The notes: a model not told the origin generated them from the letters alone. Numbered from the stretch's first letter, positions 1 to 12,974 are shown. The stretch: 60,000 nucleotides of DNA from Lineus longissimus (GCF_910592395.1 NC_088314.1:436001-496000); one strand, 5' to 3'. Made by a program: numbers and translations.

Positions 1-207
1 CAGGACTTTGTTTTACCCTCCTCTGATCTGTGAGTTACCTTCCTGCTTATTGCGGATGGACCTTGTTCTTGTACAGGACTTTGTTTTACCCTCCTCTGAT
101 CTGTGAGTTACCTTCCTGCTTATTGCGGATGGACCTTGTTCTTGTACAGGACTTTGTTTTACCCTCCTTTGATCTGTGAGTTACCTTCCTACTTATTGCG
201 GATGGAA
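1..207. repeat. 73-bp tandem repeat, about 2.8 copies, cut by window edge
   Basis: Copies begin at 1, 74 and 147 with an exact 73-bp period and are nearly identical; the third breaks off near 207. The array probably continues upstream of the window. The period is not a multiple of three, so open frames running through it are not evidence of coding. Confidence 0.9.
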
Positions 208-1467
208 GAAAAGATGTTTTGCCCAAGGACACACTTTGGTGCTATGATGTTTGAGTTGTATTTAGTATTTCTGTCATCCACGAACAGCAGTTGCCAACAA
301 CTGATTCATTCTACATGGTGTGGAGTCTCCACATCAACTTCATGTAATGCTTTGACGTCATGTTGCCCTACATGTATGATTGATGTTGCGCGAGAATGCT
401 ATGAAATAAAGCACCTGTTTTATCCAATAATAGCATCTTGATGTTTTGGACGAAACTGAAGTGTGCATGAAGAGAGATAAGTCTTCTCCTCTCTCCCATT
501 CTTAAGAGAGAGGAAAACACCCAAGTGTCTTTTGAAATAGATTTGTCATTGAGCGATTGAGAAATAAAGCAAGCAGATATCTCGTCTCGGCAGACGGACA
601 ATAGGACATGATCGAATGAATATAAATGCAGTTGTATAAAGTGTCAACAGTAGCAGTACGTTGATAGCTTGATTTGTTGCTGTCCCAGAGTTGTTGCTGT
701 ATCTACAGAGCCGTGAGGCGGTCCATAGCGTTATCGATTGCCGGAGATGGAGTGTTGGGCTCTGTGGAATGGACTCAATTGCTTTGTGTATTGGTGCATA
801 CTGTTGGGTATGTAATGGTTAAGTGCAACAGAACGAGAGTTGGTTAATGGTGGTTTAATGGCAAGTGTTGTGCGAATGTATGATATAGCCAAGGAGGCAG
901 TAATGGAGGGGGGGGGGGGGTCAATTTGGTTGATTGCATGATGGAGGCTGAGTACCAGCTTTGGCAGAGTCTCCCTTAAGGAGAGGCAGAGGGCATCCTC
1001 TCTATAAAGACACTTGTTTTCATTTAGAATAGTTTGTTCTCAGGCAAGTTCACCTCCGCAGTCAAAATCCTTTTTTTCCCTTTCTCATCGTCAGTCATGA
1101 AGAGATATCACTGTGCTTGCTTGCACCTTAAACACACCACCACTTTGAATACTATGGCGACACCATCGACTCTACAGAAGGAGCCACCTTTCCAAGTTGG
1201 TCAATTCATTATGGCAAGATTAGAGTTGATCACGGAATGTGATTTCCTGTTCGTGCGTCTCCAAGGTTAAGCTGCCATTTAAATACCAATATCGGTGAGC
1301 GGTGAAATGGTATAGCATTGGTGATTGGTTAGCTTTAGCAGCTACTGTAGAATAGGCATGATTGCTTGATAATGATGGATCTTTACCTTTGGTCTACAAG
1401 ATGGTTTCATGACCAGTTTATAATGCTGTATTGTAGTGCTGCATTCTCATTTATTGCACTGACTAAG

Positions 1468-1617
1468 GCCGTGGAAGAAGTTCCACTCTGAGGTACATCC
1501 ATCTTCGTGAGGTCTCTGCATGATCTGCAAACCTACCTCTTCACTAGTATCTTGGGTGACGCTGATCACTTTTTGTAACGTCTCCTGACACCTAAAACCC
1601 ATTTTGATTGATTGATA
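1468..1617 (+). mobile_element. Probable 3' end of a degraded non-LTR retrotransposon (CR1/L2/Jockey-like)
   Basis: Reading from 1468 gives AVEEVPL, an in-frame stop, then GTSIFVRSLHDLQTYLF and a second stop at about 1576. This resembles the end of many non-LTR reverse transcriptases, where a W..LP.E/D segment is followed by S...FK..LKT(Y/H)LF just before the stop. About 30 bases later come repeated TTGA/TGAT units (1604-1617), a common kind of tail for CR1/L2-like elements. The reading frame is broken and only the last 40 or so codons remain. The call rests on motif resemblance only. Confidence 0.4.
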
Positions 1618-2678
1618 GGTAAATACAGGTTCATTACATTGGAAAGGTTATATTTTTAGAAAACGTCGGCTGTGGTTCATAAGGTAAACCAATGTATGTT
1701 TAATATCAGTTCCTCTGAGATGCAGTAAGAAGTTGGTACATGCTCTTTGATGTTATTCGTTCTTTACACTCATTTCTGTAAACATGACATCGACATTACT
1801 AATATTGTTAAAAAACTGAACATGAGAGTTATGTGCAAAGATAGATGCTAAACTTTTCTCTCCAAGACTGAGAAAGACGGTCGGTGAGGAGATATGCGTG
1901 ATGCTTTCTTTATGCTTACGTTGTGACTATGATATTTACAAGTTTAACAATTATTGAAGGAGAGTTGAAAAAATTTCTAAGTCCAAATTTTTTTTCACTG
2001 AAACATCATCAACCCCCAAAAAATGATAACTGTCAAAATCAGGCAAGGAGTGACGGCTAATGAGCTCAGAAACAATTGGTGTGAGTGATATAACGTCAGA
2101 CAACCTGAATATAATATAGCAGTTATTGCTCTTCAGCAGTCGATAAGAAGGAGGCTGGTTATTACACCGGGGCAATTAATCAACTCGAGTCCTTATACTT
2201 ACCACTCTCGTCTTGGGATATTACAAGACGCATTGCACCAGCAGGAAACTCTTTCAGCTTCAATCACTGGTGCAGGATGTCTTTTTGTAGGAGGGGACTC
2301 CAGCCTTTCATTCTGTTCAACTTCAATCATCAGTGCAGCCATTGAGAAAGAACTGCACTTGAGATAGGTTGATTGCTAGCCGCTATTCTTGTCCAGTGCG
2401 TATGGTTTGTAGAAGAGAAGTACATTGGCATCTCACTCGATCAATCACCCGGTTACCTCAGTCAGCTGTCTGTTGGCCTCTTGGGATTGTATCTGCTCCA
2501 TTTTTTTGTCTGATTCGAAAAAGGCGAATATCGTATTCTTATGTGAAGGGTAGACGGCTAGGAATTCGAAGTACGATGTGACGTTCTGACTGAAAATGAG
2601 AGATGTACTTTTCGGTTTCATGAGCAAATTCTGACCTAGATTACACAGCAAGAAGTTAAAGTGTTCTCTCATGTCTCT

Positions 2679-2726
2679 CTGGGAGAATACACTGTCTGGG
2701 AGAATACACTGTCTGGGAGAATACAC
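2679..2726. repeat. 17-bp tandem repeat, 2.8 copies
   Basis: Units start at 2679, 2696 and 2713 and are identical (consensus CTGGGAGAATACACTGT). The third unit stops after 14 bases. Confidence 0.85.
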
Positions 2727-3784
2727 AATCGACACATCTCTTTGGAATCTGAGGACTTTATTTCTTTGAACTATTGGAGAGTTAGCCGTGGCCTGTTGTA
2801 GCTCGTAGACAGAAGCTGGTGGACTCCCGCTTTTACTGGTCAACATGCCAACACAATTGACCATGGCTGATGACCATAACCGTTACCGATGCAGTAAGAA
2901 TCGCTCGATCTCTTTCCTTCTAACTTCTCTGAGACTAAACATCTCTAAACCGGTGTGAAAAAGTCATCAACGGAACATGTAGTGTTGTGAGAACTGCAGG
3001 CGTAATCAATTTTGCTTCCCAATCACTTGATCGACAACCACCAGTCTAACATATTTAATTCCAAGTTGTCTGAGGTATTTGTGATTAGGTTTAAACAGGT
3101 GGCGGCTGTTGGTTCTAATAGGATAGTGGTAAGGTAAACTAGCAGTTAACTACATTGTAAGAAAGATGCTAGGAGGCTTCGCGTGATAGCAACCACTAAA
3201 TCAAGTTGTTACAATGTTCTCAAGTGGTTGTAAGGTGCATGGATTGAAATGTGATTGTTTAAGAGATTAGCAGGTCTAGAAAAACACCATTACAACTCTC
3301 ATGCTTGATAAGTTTTGTTGACAAACGGTTTCGAGAAGAAAAAACAGCCCCACAACCATCCAAGTGCCTACGAAACCTGTTGTGTATACTCTAGTCAGGA
3401 GGTTAACTAAGCATAAAGGTTATTTTCCACTACAATGGTGGGGAACGTGGGAACGAAGTGTTTTCCAAGGCTTTGGGTTAATTTCGTGGCAAGTTATTTA
3501 GTATTGCTCCGCTATTGTGATTGACGAGAAAGCGTATTGGACATGGGAAACTACAGTTCCAGTCATAAAAGTAGGAAACGTGCATCCTGATGCTGTGTAT
3601 GTAATGAAGTAATATGTAGTGATATGAGAAATATTAGGAAGTTGTTGTATTTTGACATCTCTTAAAACCTTTCTAGATTCCAAACAGTTCAGCTGATATT
3701 TTAAGAGTTCACAGGAGTTTCCAGTTAGTAAAACCAATTTCGTATTGTATTTTACCTTAACCGGCATGACAATTTTGTTTAAGG

Positions 3785-3950
3785 AATTGAACCCGAGGCG
3801 GAGGACCTTGGTTGAGTTACCAAGACACTCGAGGGTGGAGCTAAAATACAGTCCAAACCCGAGCCGACAGGCGAGGGTTTGGACGAAATTTTAGCTCCAC
3901 CCGAGAGTGTCTTGGTAACTCAACCAAGGTCCGAAGCCGAGGGTTCAATT
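3785..3950. mobile_element. Foldback element: long inverted repeat with 76-bp arms and 14-bp loop
   Basis: The left arm 3785-3860 and right arm 3875-3950 are reverse complements at about 66 of 76 positions. A block of about 25 bases around ACCTTGGTTGAGTTACCAAG is perfect, and mismatches fall in a few short clusters. The spacer is 3861-3874. A structure this long and compact is typical of a foldback-type MITE. I see no transposase and no certain target-site duplication. The right end abuts a second, outer inverted-repeat pair (3953 and 4398), so the two may be parts of one composite insertion. Confidence 0.75.
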
Positions 3951-3952
3951 TC

Positions 3953-4412
3953 TATTCTAAAATACCTCAAACTTAAAAAGATAGGCCACGAAATAACTTG
4001 AATATGTGCGAATTTGGCAAATTCCATCCATCGCCTGCCCGGAGCGCCGGTAGCGCCGTTGTTTACATTATGTTACGGCAGCCCGTATAGGAAGTCCGGA
4101 TCGGCTCGCTCAAGTGACGCTAAAATCCGCGCAAATGGGCTATTTGGAGCGTTTTTCTCAGCAAATATGTGTAGTGCTCATTAAAAAACTTAGGTGGTTG
4201 ATGCTTCCTTGGCTGATTTGTGTTTGAAGCAGTGTTTTGAGAGCCTCAAACTTCTGAAGTGAGCTGTGTGCATGGTTCCACATTTTAGTGCAACCCGAGG
4301 GAACTTTGGTAGAGCATCTTGGTTGCGTGTCCAAAACACTCCACTCTCAGAACGAGGCTTATGCATTTTCCATTTAAAAGTTGACTTTACGGTACCAAGG
4401 TATTTTAGAATA
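3953..4412. repeat. Perfect 15-bp terminal inverted repeats enclosing 430 bp
   Basis: TATTCTAAAATACCT at 3953-3967 recurs as its exact reverse complement at 4398-4412. The enclosed 430 bp includes a CpG-rich patch near 4030-4130. The pair could mark the ends of a small non-autonomous DNA transposon lying directly beside the foldback element, but no clear target-site duplication is visible and the match may be fortuitous. Confidence 0.4.
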
Positions 4413-4518
4413 TTAGTTCATTAGTTCGTGTACATCTCGACAATAACATTAGCAACTTTATCCCCAAATTCATAATAACAAATTGAAATGTATAATTGTT
4501 AATTGGAAAAACTAATGA

Positions 4519-4582
4519 ACCATACGGATTATTGAGATGGACCCTACGGGTTATTAAGATGGACCATACGGGTTATGAAGAT
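4519..4582. repeat. 22-bp tandem repeat, 3 imperfect copies
   Basis: Units start at 4519, 4541 and 4563 with the core ACC(A/C)TACGG(A/G)TTAT. Each differs from the others by one to three bases. Confidence 0.75.
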
Positions 4583-7500
4583 AAAAAGTTTAAATTAAAA
4601 TTGTTATGAGGTACACGTTGCTTAAGGGATGGCTTTTTGGAAGTGAGGTCGCCACCTCCCAGTGGTCCAGCGGGCCAACACCCTGATGTCCAACCAATAG
4701 GAATCGAGGTGGCTGATCACATGTTATCCAATTAGTCTGCCTTTATTAGCGTGGCTCTCCGGCCGAATCCTCAGAGACGACCTCCAACCTGAACCTGTAA
4801 CAACGTGAACCCTTTAACAACCTGAACCTGTAACAACCTGTAACAGACGTACAACAAAGTTCTGAAAGAGATACACCTGACTTCTTGTCCTTTCATTTGA
4901 TCCTGCCCTCACAAGAGCTAGTTCCCTAGGAGCCCATAGCAGAAGGAAGGGACTCCGCAACATGTACATCTCGTGTAGATGTTCTAGATCCCAATCTTTT
5001 GGGAGTTGAAAGGTTCTCAGTTTCAATTCTACACCCATATCAATGCCTGCTTATGAAGCGGGTAAGTTGTTTAGGTGGTCGAGCAAAAACCACACCTGTT
5101 GATCAAGCCACACACCTACACAGACTGTTCCTGCTGGAAATCGTTGAATGTTCGCTGAAGTAACACGATAATTGATGTCGAGCTGAGCCATCTCTTACCA
5201 AGTGTTGGAGACGGAACATGTCAAGAACTGCCAAAAGCTATTGACATGATGATTGACTGATGTGCTTTACGATTGATTTAGTTCTGCACGAAAAGTGAAC
5301 AAGAGTGTAATGGAGTTTGTTGAAATGGACAAGGCGAAGAGTGGAGTGCAGTTACATACTGGTTGGGTGTCCAACTCTCAATGCTAGGTCTGAGGGTTAG
5401 AAGGCTGTTCTGGTGCCACCTTCTCTCTCACAGCCAGCTCAAACTAAAGTGCGTGCAGCTCCTTAATATATTGGACCAACAATAATGGCAGTCGTAAAGC
5501 ACTTTCGGAGAGACTCTAGTCAGTGAAAAGTTCTTTGCAAAAGTCACAAAAGAAAAAAAGCTGACTGATATCAGAAGAAATACCCAGTAGCCGTTATGGT
5601 CATTTTGATAGAGCATGAAGCACCACTGTGCATTGTAATGGGTGGTATTCTCTATGTGGGTTCATGGATAATGGATGAGAGTTTGCAACCATCACGAACT
5701 CTGCCATGAATCATTGAGAGCGTGTTGTCAGGGTCCACTACTGATTGCGGCAGACTGCTCTCCTAAAAGCATTATTATGAAATATTCAATAGGCCCTCTC
5801 TGGTGGGTGTGTAAGATATCTCGCTCTGTGGTCGCAAACGTAGTGCTCTGGTTTATAAGCAAGTTCCAGGTGAATATCATGCTGATTGTGGGTTGCACGA
5901 GTAGACGTAGTTCTTGTGGTGGGCGGCAGAGGTTTGAGAAAGTTCCATTGCTGTGTTGGAGAATGAATTAGCAGGGTTGGGTGGTATGTGACAGAGGTCT
6001 AGCCATTCCAGGCATTGATGAGTGACGATGTGACGAAGGTTTCAGCCGTAGGCCACCACAGTGTTGGAGAATGTATTTGAACGCTTGCACATTACCATCT
6101 GGATGGCGAGTTCTTTTGTACAAACTATCTGAATACTCTGGGATGTGGAGGCATTTTAGCCTTCTTAACAATAGAGTAACCATCAACCCATCCAGTCTCC
6201 ACGTTCATTCTCCCATACAACAAGCGTTGAGTTGATCTGCCAAAGGCTTGGCGGTGAGGAAACCCCAAACAAATAGTACTGCTATTTGAATTAACTTGAC
6301 ATTCAGTTTGAAATTGTAACTACATGGATTCCTTTCCATCAGCAAAAGTACTTCACATAGATGGAGGTCTTCTAGTATAGGGTACCACATAGTTAAAGGT
6401 AGAGTGTCTCGTCATCAACAGTTGGTGTGGTATCATGTTAAGGTAGTGCCAACATACTGGGGGAGATTGGCATGGCTGGCAATCCGTAGGTTGCTGCTGC
6501 AACATGAGGAACCCTGGTATAATTAGCTGTAATAAGACATAAATATAGATACATATAATGGGAGGTAAAGATGATATTGTTGATAGGAGATGCTCTGGTA
6601 TCCGGATGCATGTTCCCGGGTTTAACCCCTTGCCTCCGGGCAAGTCTGACATGGCACAAGTTATGTACGCTCCAAGAAGGGCGTGGTTGCATGGACTGCT
6701 TTCCAGATCGGTAAAAGCTATGATCTCAAATTTTGGACAGTTAGTAGTCAAGATTATTGGCTCCAAACTCTGGCAGCATTGCAGAGAAGCCTGGCTTTTG
6801 TACCAAGCTATCTGACTCTTTGCTGAACTTATGCTATACACAGTGGCGACATTTCTCTCTCTATTTTACAGTTACCTTCCTTTGTGTTTGCCGTCGCCAG
6901 CAGAATACCTCGATGCCATAAAACATTAGAACACACGTCGTGTTTACCTTTGTTTTATAATTTTTTGCTCTTGTTTATTACCGAATGTTATGTTGTTTAT
7001 CATCACCATAATGTTTTGCAAAGATTGAATGAGCTCTTAATAAACTTGGTGAATGCTACCTAACAATCCTCGACTACTTCTGATTTGGCTACAGATAAGT
7101 TAACAATTAGGCTAAGCTAACATTGAGGCATTCCTATCGCCAACTCTGGGTGCATGAACTAAGCGGCTGAACTCTTAATTGGCAGCTACTTGGATCAGAA
7201 GTATCTGACTTGCTAAGGCCTTTAATCTCTAGACTCGGTAACCGTCTCCTGATGATCAATCCTTCCTCTATCCGGGCTTCCCTATACCTCAAGCTGTGGT
7301 GTTATTTTGGCTTGGTCTGCCAAAACCACGAGACCTTTCTACTCAAGTTCTAGTCACACCCAGACACTATCAATAGATCACTTGCATCCCGCGGGCCCCA
7401 GACACTGAACCATTATATGCTATCTCTTACCAACAGATTGAGACGGCCAATCCCAAACTTGCCAAGAACGGCCCAGATTGGGATGGCCGATCCCTTGCAT

Positions 7501-8540
7501 ACTCGAGACTCGTCCGGCCAGACTCATTGAGATGACCAGCTGATCCCTAACCGATTTCTAGACCTATTCTTTGTCGCCCTGGACCAAAGATCAATGGCCA
7601 TTTGGCCAGTCTCCGCTTCAGTCTGATTTAGCCAGCAGACCGTTGGCAGCCCCGTCAGGACAAACACCCAAACATATCGTTATCCTGGAGAAATTCATGG
7701 GGCGTGGAGTATTTGTCGTCGATATTCAGTTGTCTGGACGAGTACCATGGTACCAGACTCCTATCCCCATCCCTGATGATTCATATGGAAGATAATAATG
7801 AAAACGTACCAAAACACGAAGATTCCATTATTCCATGAATATCTTGAGAAGATTCACTTATTCCACGACTGTCTCTTTGTTGAGTTCGTGTGATCAGTCA
7901 CTGAATGATTGTGCAGATTGGCTTAGAAAGCGTAACGTAATTAACGAAATGATTAGCTGAGCTAAGATAGTAACTCATCCGCTGATTGATTCCATATACC
8001 ACAACGTCCTTGAGGTTTACGATGTTCAATCAATCTGTGGTAATTAGTCTTTGGGGATGAGACGTAAAGCCTCCAAGTCGGCGTGATGAGTATTTTGAGC
8101 TCAATTGTTTAAGGATCTATTTTAAGCATTGCTGCAGGGAGTGATAACTATTACATCAGTCGTGAAGTGTTGGTGATGCACGTTCTTGGCTTCAGCGGAT
8201 ATAACGTCAGCACGGATGATATCGTGTGATATCGCCATAACACATCTACAAGCACATTTGAATACCGGTAGTCCAACTCTGTGTGGCTTTTTGGCACATG
8301 TTAAGTGGCAGAGATTTCAACTGAAATATACAGGAGGGGCGAACTTTCAATGAGGAGATTTAACATGAGTGGATGTTCACACTCAATTACAGGCAACCTT
8401 AGCAAGGGCTCTCAATAACTGAACTGAACTGGATAAATCTCTAATCAATAGAATCTCTCATCTTCCCCAATGTCATCGTAGGTCACCAGCTGTGATCAGT
8501 GTCTGAAACTTTCCCTTGTAAGATAATGAAGTGGCTCGTC

Positions 8541-8600
8541 CCTTCAAGGTAGCATCTCTCCCTTTCAAGGTCATGTCTCTCCCCTTCAAGGTCATACTCT
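8541..8600. repeat. About 20-bp tandem repeat carrying CTTCAAGGT cores
   Basis: Three imperfect units share the core TTCAAGGT followed by a CT-rich stretch. Units two and three contain TCAAGGTCA at 8565-8573 and 8586-8594, which matches an extended nuclear-receptor half-site. The repeat also produces a periodic DLEGER-type peptide on the minus strand, which I regard as a by-product. Confidence 0.6.
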
Positions 8601-9320
8601 TTCTGTCTCCTTGAGAATGATGTACTGCGATCCTTGGAGTGGTAGGTCACTAAGATGGATCGCTGGACGTATTTCACTTGTAAGATAATGAAATAATCAC
8701 TACGCTAATACAAATCGAATGCTGTGTGATTGAGTTAGACTTAGTGAGCAAGGTAATCATGTTAGGAGAAAGCGATTGGAGCAGGTTCAGATACCATGGC
8801 AGGCCACATTAGGGAGTGTAAGCTAGTTAAGTGTACACACATGAACAAGTGTTCGCTTCCTTTTTCCTCGATCATTTGTCGGTAACAGTAAAAAAACTAG
8901 TGATGGATAGCCCTAGTGGATAGCCCCAGCTTATGAATATGAGCATGAAAATGCACTTTGCGACAAGAAGCTATCAGACCTTGCCATTATGATAGTCGTA
9001 TTCTGGGTTGTAAAGAACAGATGAAACGTCATTGGTGATAATGATGTACTTTTTATGTTATCTTGATACGTGCAATGAGTTCGATTCGTTTCTAGTCCAT
9101 CCACCCCATTGATCGAATGGCCCGAGCAAGGTGCCCGGCAAACATCACAACCTATAGGCGCTCAGATCGAATGATATCTTATGGCTTGGTAATTGGCAGG
9201 GAAAGGAATGGAGTAGAATCCTCACTACTATTTTCCGTGCTGCACGAACTCTGCCTGAACTGCAGGAACCAAGACACGGTCATGACTGTCTCTTCGTTTC
9301 TTATGTCTTGGCCGACACAA

Positions 9321-10236
9321 CCCACCATTTTAGCTGAAGTGAATATATAACTCCTAGGACGCTCCATGATCATATTCACTTTATGATTCTGGCTTTGGTA
9401 ATGCTTACAGCTTCATATCCTCATGAAATATGCAGCTGAATGGGTCACGTTACACCCCAGAGCATCAAAGTCTCTTTGTCCTTCGTAACCGTTCGTTTCC
9501 ATACTCAATATGCTGGCAGCAGTGCCAGGGCTCGCTGGCTCTATGTGCGTCATAGCCCTGAAGTATTTAGCTGTTATTAGCCGTGATGATACATATGTAT
9601 GCTTTGGATTGTATCCCAGGTATCTGCGTCTATCATCATTATGATGTCATAAGTAATTACTAGAAACCTTGATCAGAAAATACAGTGTGAGCTTGTCTGA
9701 GTTTTTTGAGGCAACAGGTGTCCAAGATATATCATGATTTGAGCTTTGTATGACGACAAGTTGGTGCATCAGCTGGTCCTGGCTCTACCGGTGCTTCTTA
9801 CGTCTTCTCTGTCAGCTATCTTAAATCTCCCCTGCCCCAAGTCTTTGCGGGGCGCCATGGCAACAGTCATATACTGCAGAAGACTCAACTGATAAAAACA
9901 GAGGGAACATCGATGTTAGTTTCTCGGGTGATGAACAGCAGTTAGTGGTCATTCCTTGCTTGACTGATACCACTCCCCACCATTTTAGCTAAATAGAATC
10001 TAACTCAAAGGACGCCCATGGTTGTATTAACTTCGTTATCTCTCTGGCTTTGGCAATACTTGCAGCTTCATAGCCCCATGAAATATGCAGCTGAATGGGT
10101 CACGTTACACCTACAGCATCGAAGTTTCTTCATCATTCATATTAGAGAAGACTTGACTGATAAATCAGAGGAAACGTGAATGTTAGTCTGGGTGATGAGC
10201 ACCAGTTAGCGTTCACTCCTCGCTTGACTGATAGCA
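9321..10236. repeat. Diverged direct duplications, period about 267 bp in the right half
   Basis: The segment starting CCCACCATTTTAGCT at 9321 and ending near 9455 recurs at 9976-10113; both copies contain ATGCAGCTGAATGGGTCACG. A neighbouring segment, about 9880-9970, recurs at 10147-10236 (GAAGACT followed by AACTGATAAA-like sequence). Copies differ by substitutions and small indels, so the duplications are old. I see no coding content in them. They may be pieces of an unrecognised dispersed repeat. Confidence 0.7.
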
Positions 10237-10930
10237 TCTATTCTACCTCTGCTCTTTTTACCTCGGCGTCTGCTCTCCTCAAATTGAATCGATGATTGTT
10301 ACAATTACAACCTGGATTTGAAGCACTTGAACCGTACGAGTAAAAACCCAGCTGACCTCATGTTCTACCATGTTCGAGATCTCTCGTGTCAGCAATCAAT
10401 TTGTTGCGGTCTTCACCTGAAGTCATTGATTAAGGCTGCCTGAAGGAACACGCTTAAAGCAAACTGCTACTTGGCCTTGCAAAGCAAGCATTTCTGAAAG
10501 GGCAACCTATTCTTTTACGGAAACTTTGCTAAACATGCTTCAGCTTAGAAGGGTCGTTCTTCAATGCTGTTGCTTGGTACCTCTACCACCTTTTCAGAGA
10601 CTTCAAGCCCAAAATAACAGTTCTTCTCGTCTGGGCAACTTCTTCAACGGTTTCCAGGTGGGATTGTTATTTACGAGAGCCACCACTTGAATTGGATTTG
10701 ATGAAAACATGGCAGATCTCAATGAGAAGGCTGGTGGTGTATTCCTCGCGCTCGGTTGAATTGCTCCGTTTGCTTGGCTGGAATGGCATGAATATTAGAA
10801 GGGAGCCCATCAGCATCTTTCGTGGGTTGGCTGAGCGCATGCCGGATGAGCTGGTTCCTTGGTCTTCTCATCGAATGACATTTGAATGTGGAGCTTAAGG
10901 CAGACTCCAGCTCATGTGCTTCAGTCCTAC

Positions 10931-11345
10931 TCCCTTATGAAGAATAGAGAGGAATACCGGCCAAAGTACACCACCCAGGCCGAAAGGCTCTGGGGCTCTG
11001 TGGCTTCAGACCTGCTCCCTAATGAAGAATAAAGAGGAATACCGGCCAAAGTACACCACCCAGGCCGAAAGGCTCTGGGGCTCTGTGGCTTCAGACCTGC
11101 TCCCTTATGAAGAATGGAGAGGAATACTGGCCAAAGTACACCACCCAGGCCGAAAGGCTCTGGGGCTCTGTGGCTTCAGACCTGCTCCCTAATGAAGAAT
11201 AGAGAGGAATACTGGCCAAAGTACACCACCCAGGCCGAAAGGCTCTGGGGCTCTGTGGCTTCAGACCTGCTCCCTTATGAAGAATGGAGAGGAATACTGG
11301 CCAAAGTACACCATCCAGGCCGGAAAGCTCTGGGGCTCTGTGGTT
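10931..11345. repeat. 85-bp tandem repeat, 4.9 copies, with dimeric pattern
   Basis: Copies start at 10931, 11016, 11101, 11186 and 11271, exactly 85 bp apart and very similar. Copies 1, 3 and 5 begin TCCCTTATGA; copies 2 and 4 begin TCCCTAATGA. This indicates growth by duplicating a 170-bp pair. The open frame running through it (11114-11347) is explained by the repeat. Confidence 0.93.
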
Positions 11346-12785
11346 GAACTATAGGACAGCCAACTTCACCTAAAACGGACTGACTGCCTGTCATGGATCT
11401 CAAAAGTTCCGAAAGCAGAAGAAAAAGAAAGAGGGCTTAGCACTTTTGGATGATCTGGTTATGTTCTCCGGTGTTCCCTTGAGTATGGTACATGTCCCAG
11501 GGACCGATGTTATAGGCATGGGTGCTATTTGTAACAAACATTGCAGGAGATATTTGAATCAAGTCTTCAATCACAGAACATGATATTATGTGGGATATAC
11601 TAGTGAAAGCGAGCTTAGGTTGGCTACTTAAAATAAGGTATAATCGTAGTGGTGTCGTGACATATGTCTTGTACAGGCTTTATTTGTTCTTGTATGCACT
11701 TTCTGTTGAACATGTTAAGCATTATTAAGCGATGTTAGGAAATATATCCACCGTTATTATCAGTCTGATTTAGAAGGGGGACTGGGGATTAATCCAGAAA
11801 GAACATTCCTTACTTCCATAATGAACTGTAATAATCTTTGCCGCAATCTTAAGGCCTTATAATGACTTGTTAGTCCAGAAAAAAGCCACTTAATCTTAGG
11901 TTACCAACAGGGTAGCTGTTTGCTGTTATTCACGATTTTGGTGCAAGTTCTCCTAATCTCAAACCTCCCACCAAATATCACCTCGTTTACCAGCGCTTAG
12001 CTTGGTATTATTATAAGAACATGTCAGATTATATGTTTTGCTTTCAAGTGTAAATTTGAGTAAATTCCTTATTATGTTATCTGCTTTCTTGTTGTCAGAG
12101 CCTATACTTAGTTGTGATAAGCCGCATATAGCTGGCTAGCCTGTTATAAACCCATTTATCTAAACGTATATATGCTAAATTCTGTTTTTGATCTGATAAG
12201 AAAGTTTCAAATGAAAAGTTTATTTTCAGTCTATGCTGCCTGTGGTTACCCTGAGACTTCACCTATGATATTCTACTAAAGTAGAATCACTCTCTGTTCT
12301 GTCTGCTTTGGTGCTTCGTTTGAAGTTTCAACCATCGTTACTTAATGGATAAACTTAGCCATCATTATTCAGATGCTTAACTGCAGAAAATAAGGCTCAT
12401 CTTCCACGAGAAACACTTGCTTAATCATTCCAAAGTTAATTATTCAACTGACAGTTATTATGGTTTATAGGGTTTTAAATCTAATTAACAACTCTAAATT
12501 ATAATGGGATGTTCTGTGCTGTGTTTTATTCTTTAGCTGTGTAATGGTGCATGCAATGAACTAATTCCACCATTGATGCCATGCAGTTTTAAATGAATGT
12601 GAATTCGACAAAAATTACTTATGTGTTCCTTCCTTCTCCGAACATGATTAAAGGCCGGGATGGGGTCGGGGTCTGTAGATCAGAAATGTATTGTAGATAT
12701 GAGCTCTTGCAGATTCGCTCTCCGAAGTTATAATTACTTAACTTTGTTAAGTATTGTTCCATTAGAATCCTGGTCTGGTCACTGA

Positions 12786-12974
12786 TGTTTCCACCAAGGT
12801 CACTGCCGTGTCCACCAAGGTCATTCTTGTGTCCACGAAGCTCACAGCTATGTACACCAAGTTTACTCTTATTTCCAGCAAGGTCACTGCTGTGTCCTCC
12901 AAGGTCACTGCTGCATCCACAAAGGTCACTGCTGTTCACACCAAGGTCACTGCTGCGCCCTCTAAGGTCTTTCT
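12786..12974. repeat. 21-bp minisatellite, 9 units, most carrying AAGGTCA
   Basis: The seven-base core falls at 12796, 12817, 12838, 12859, 12880, 12901, 12922, 12943 and 12964, an exact 21-bp spacing. Six of the nine are AAGGTCA; the others are AAGCTCA, AAGTTTA and AAGGTCT. Because 21 is a multiple of three, both strands carry open frames with seven-residue periodicity (SDLGGHS-like on the minus strand). I treat these as a by-product of the array. The array lies 4.2 kb before the first visible Kv4 exon. Confidence 0.9.

Noticed and set aside
2445-2864. 139-codon minus-strand open frame
   Set aside because: It crosses the 17-bp tandem repeat, has no domain I recognise and no credible splice context.
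6353-6841. 162-codon minus-strand open frame
   Set aside because: No recognisable domain, irregular composition and other open frames overlapping on both strands. Length alone is not enough in 60 kb of eukaryotic DNA.
7400-7520. Weak inverted similarity around GGCCAATCCCAAAC
   Set aside because: Matches are short and gapped with no defined ends; within chance expectation.
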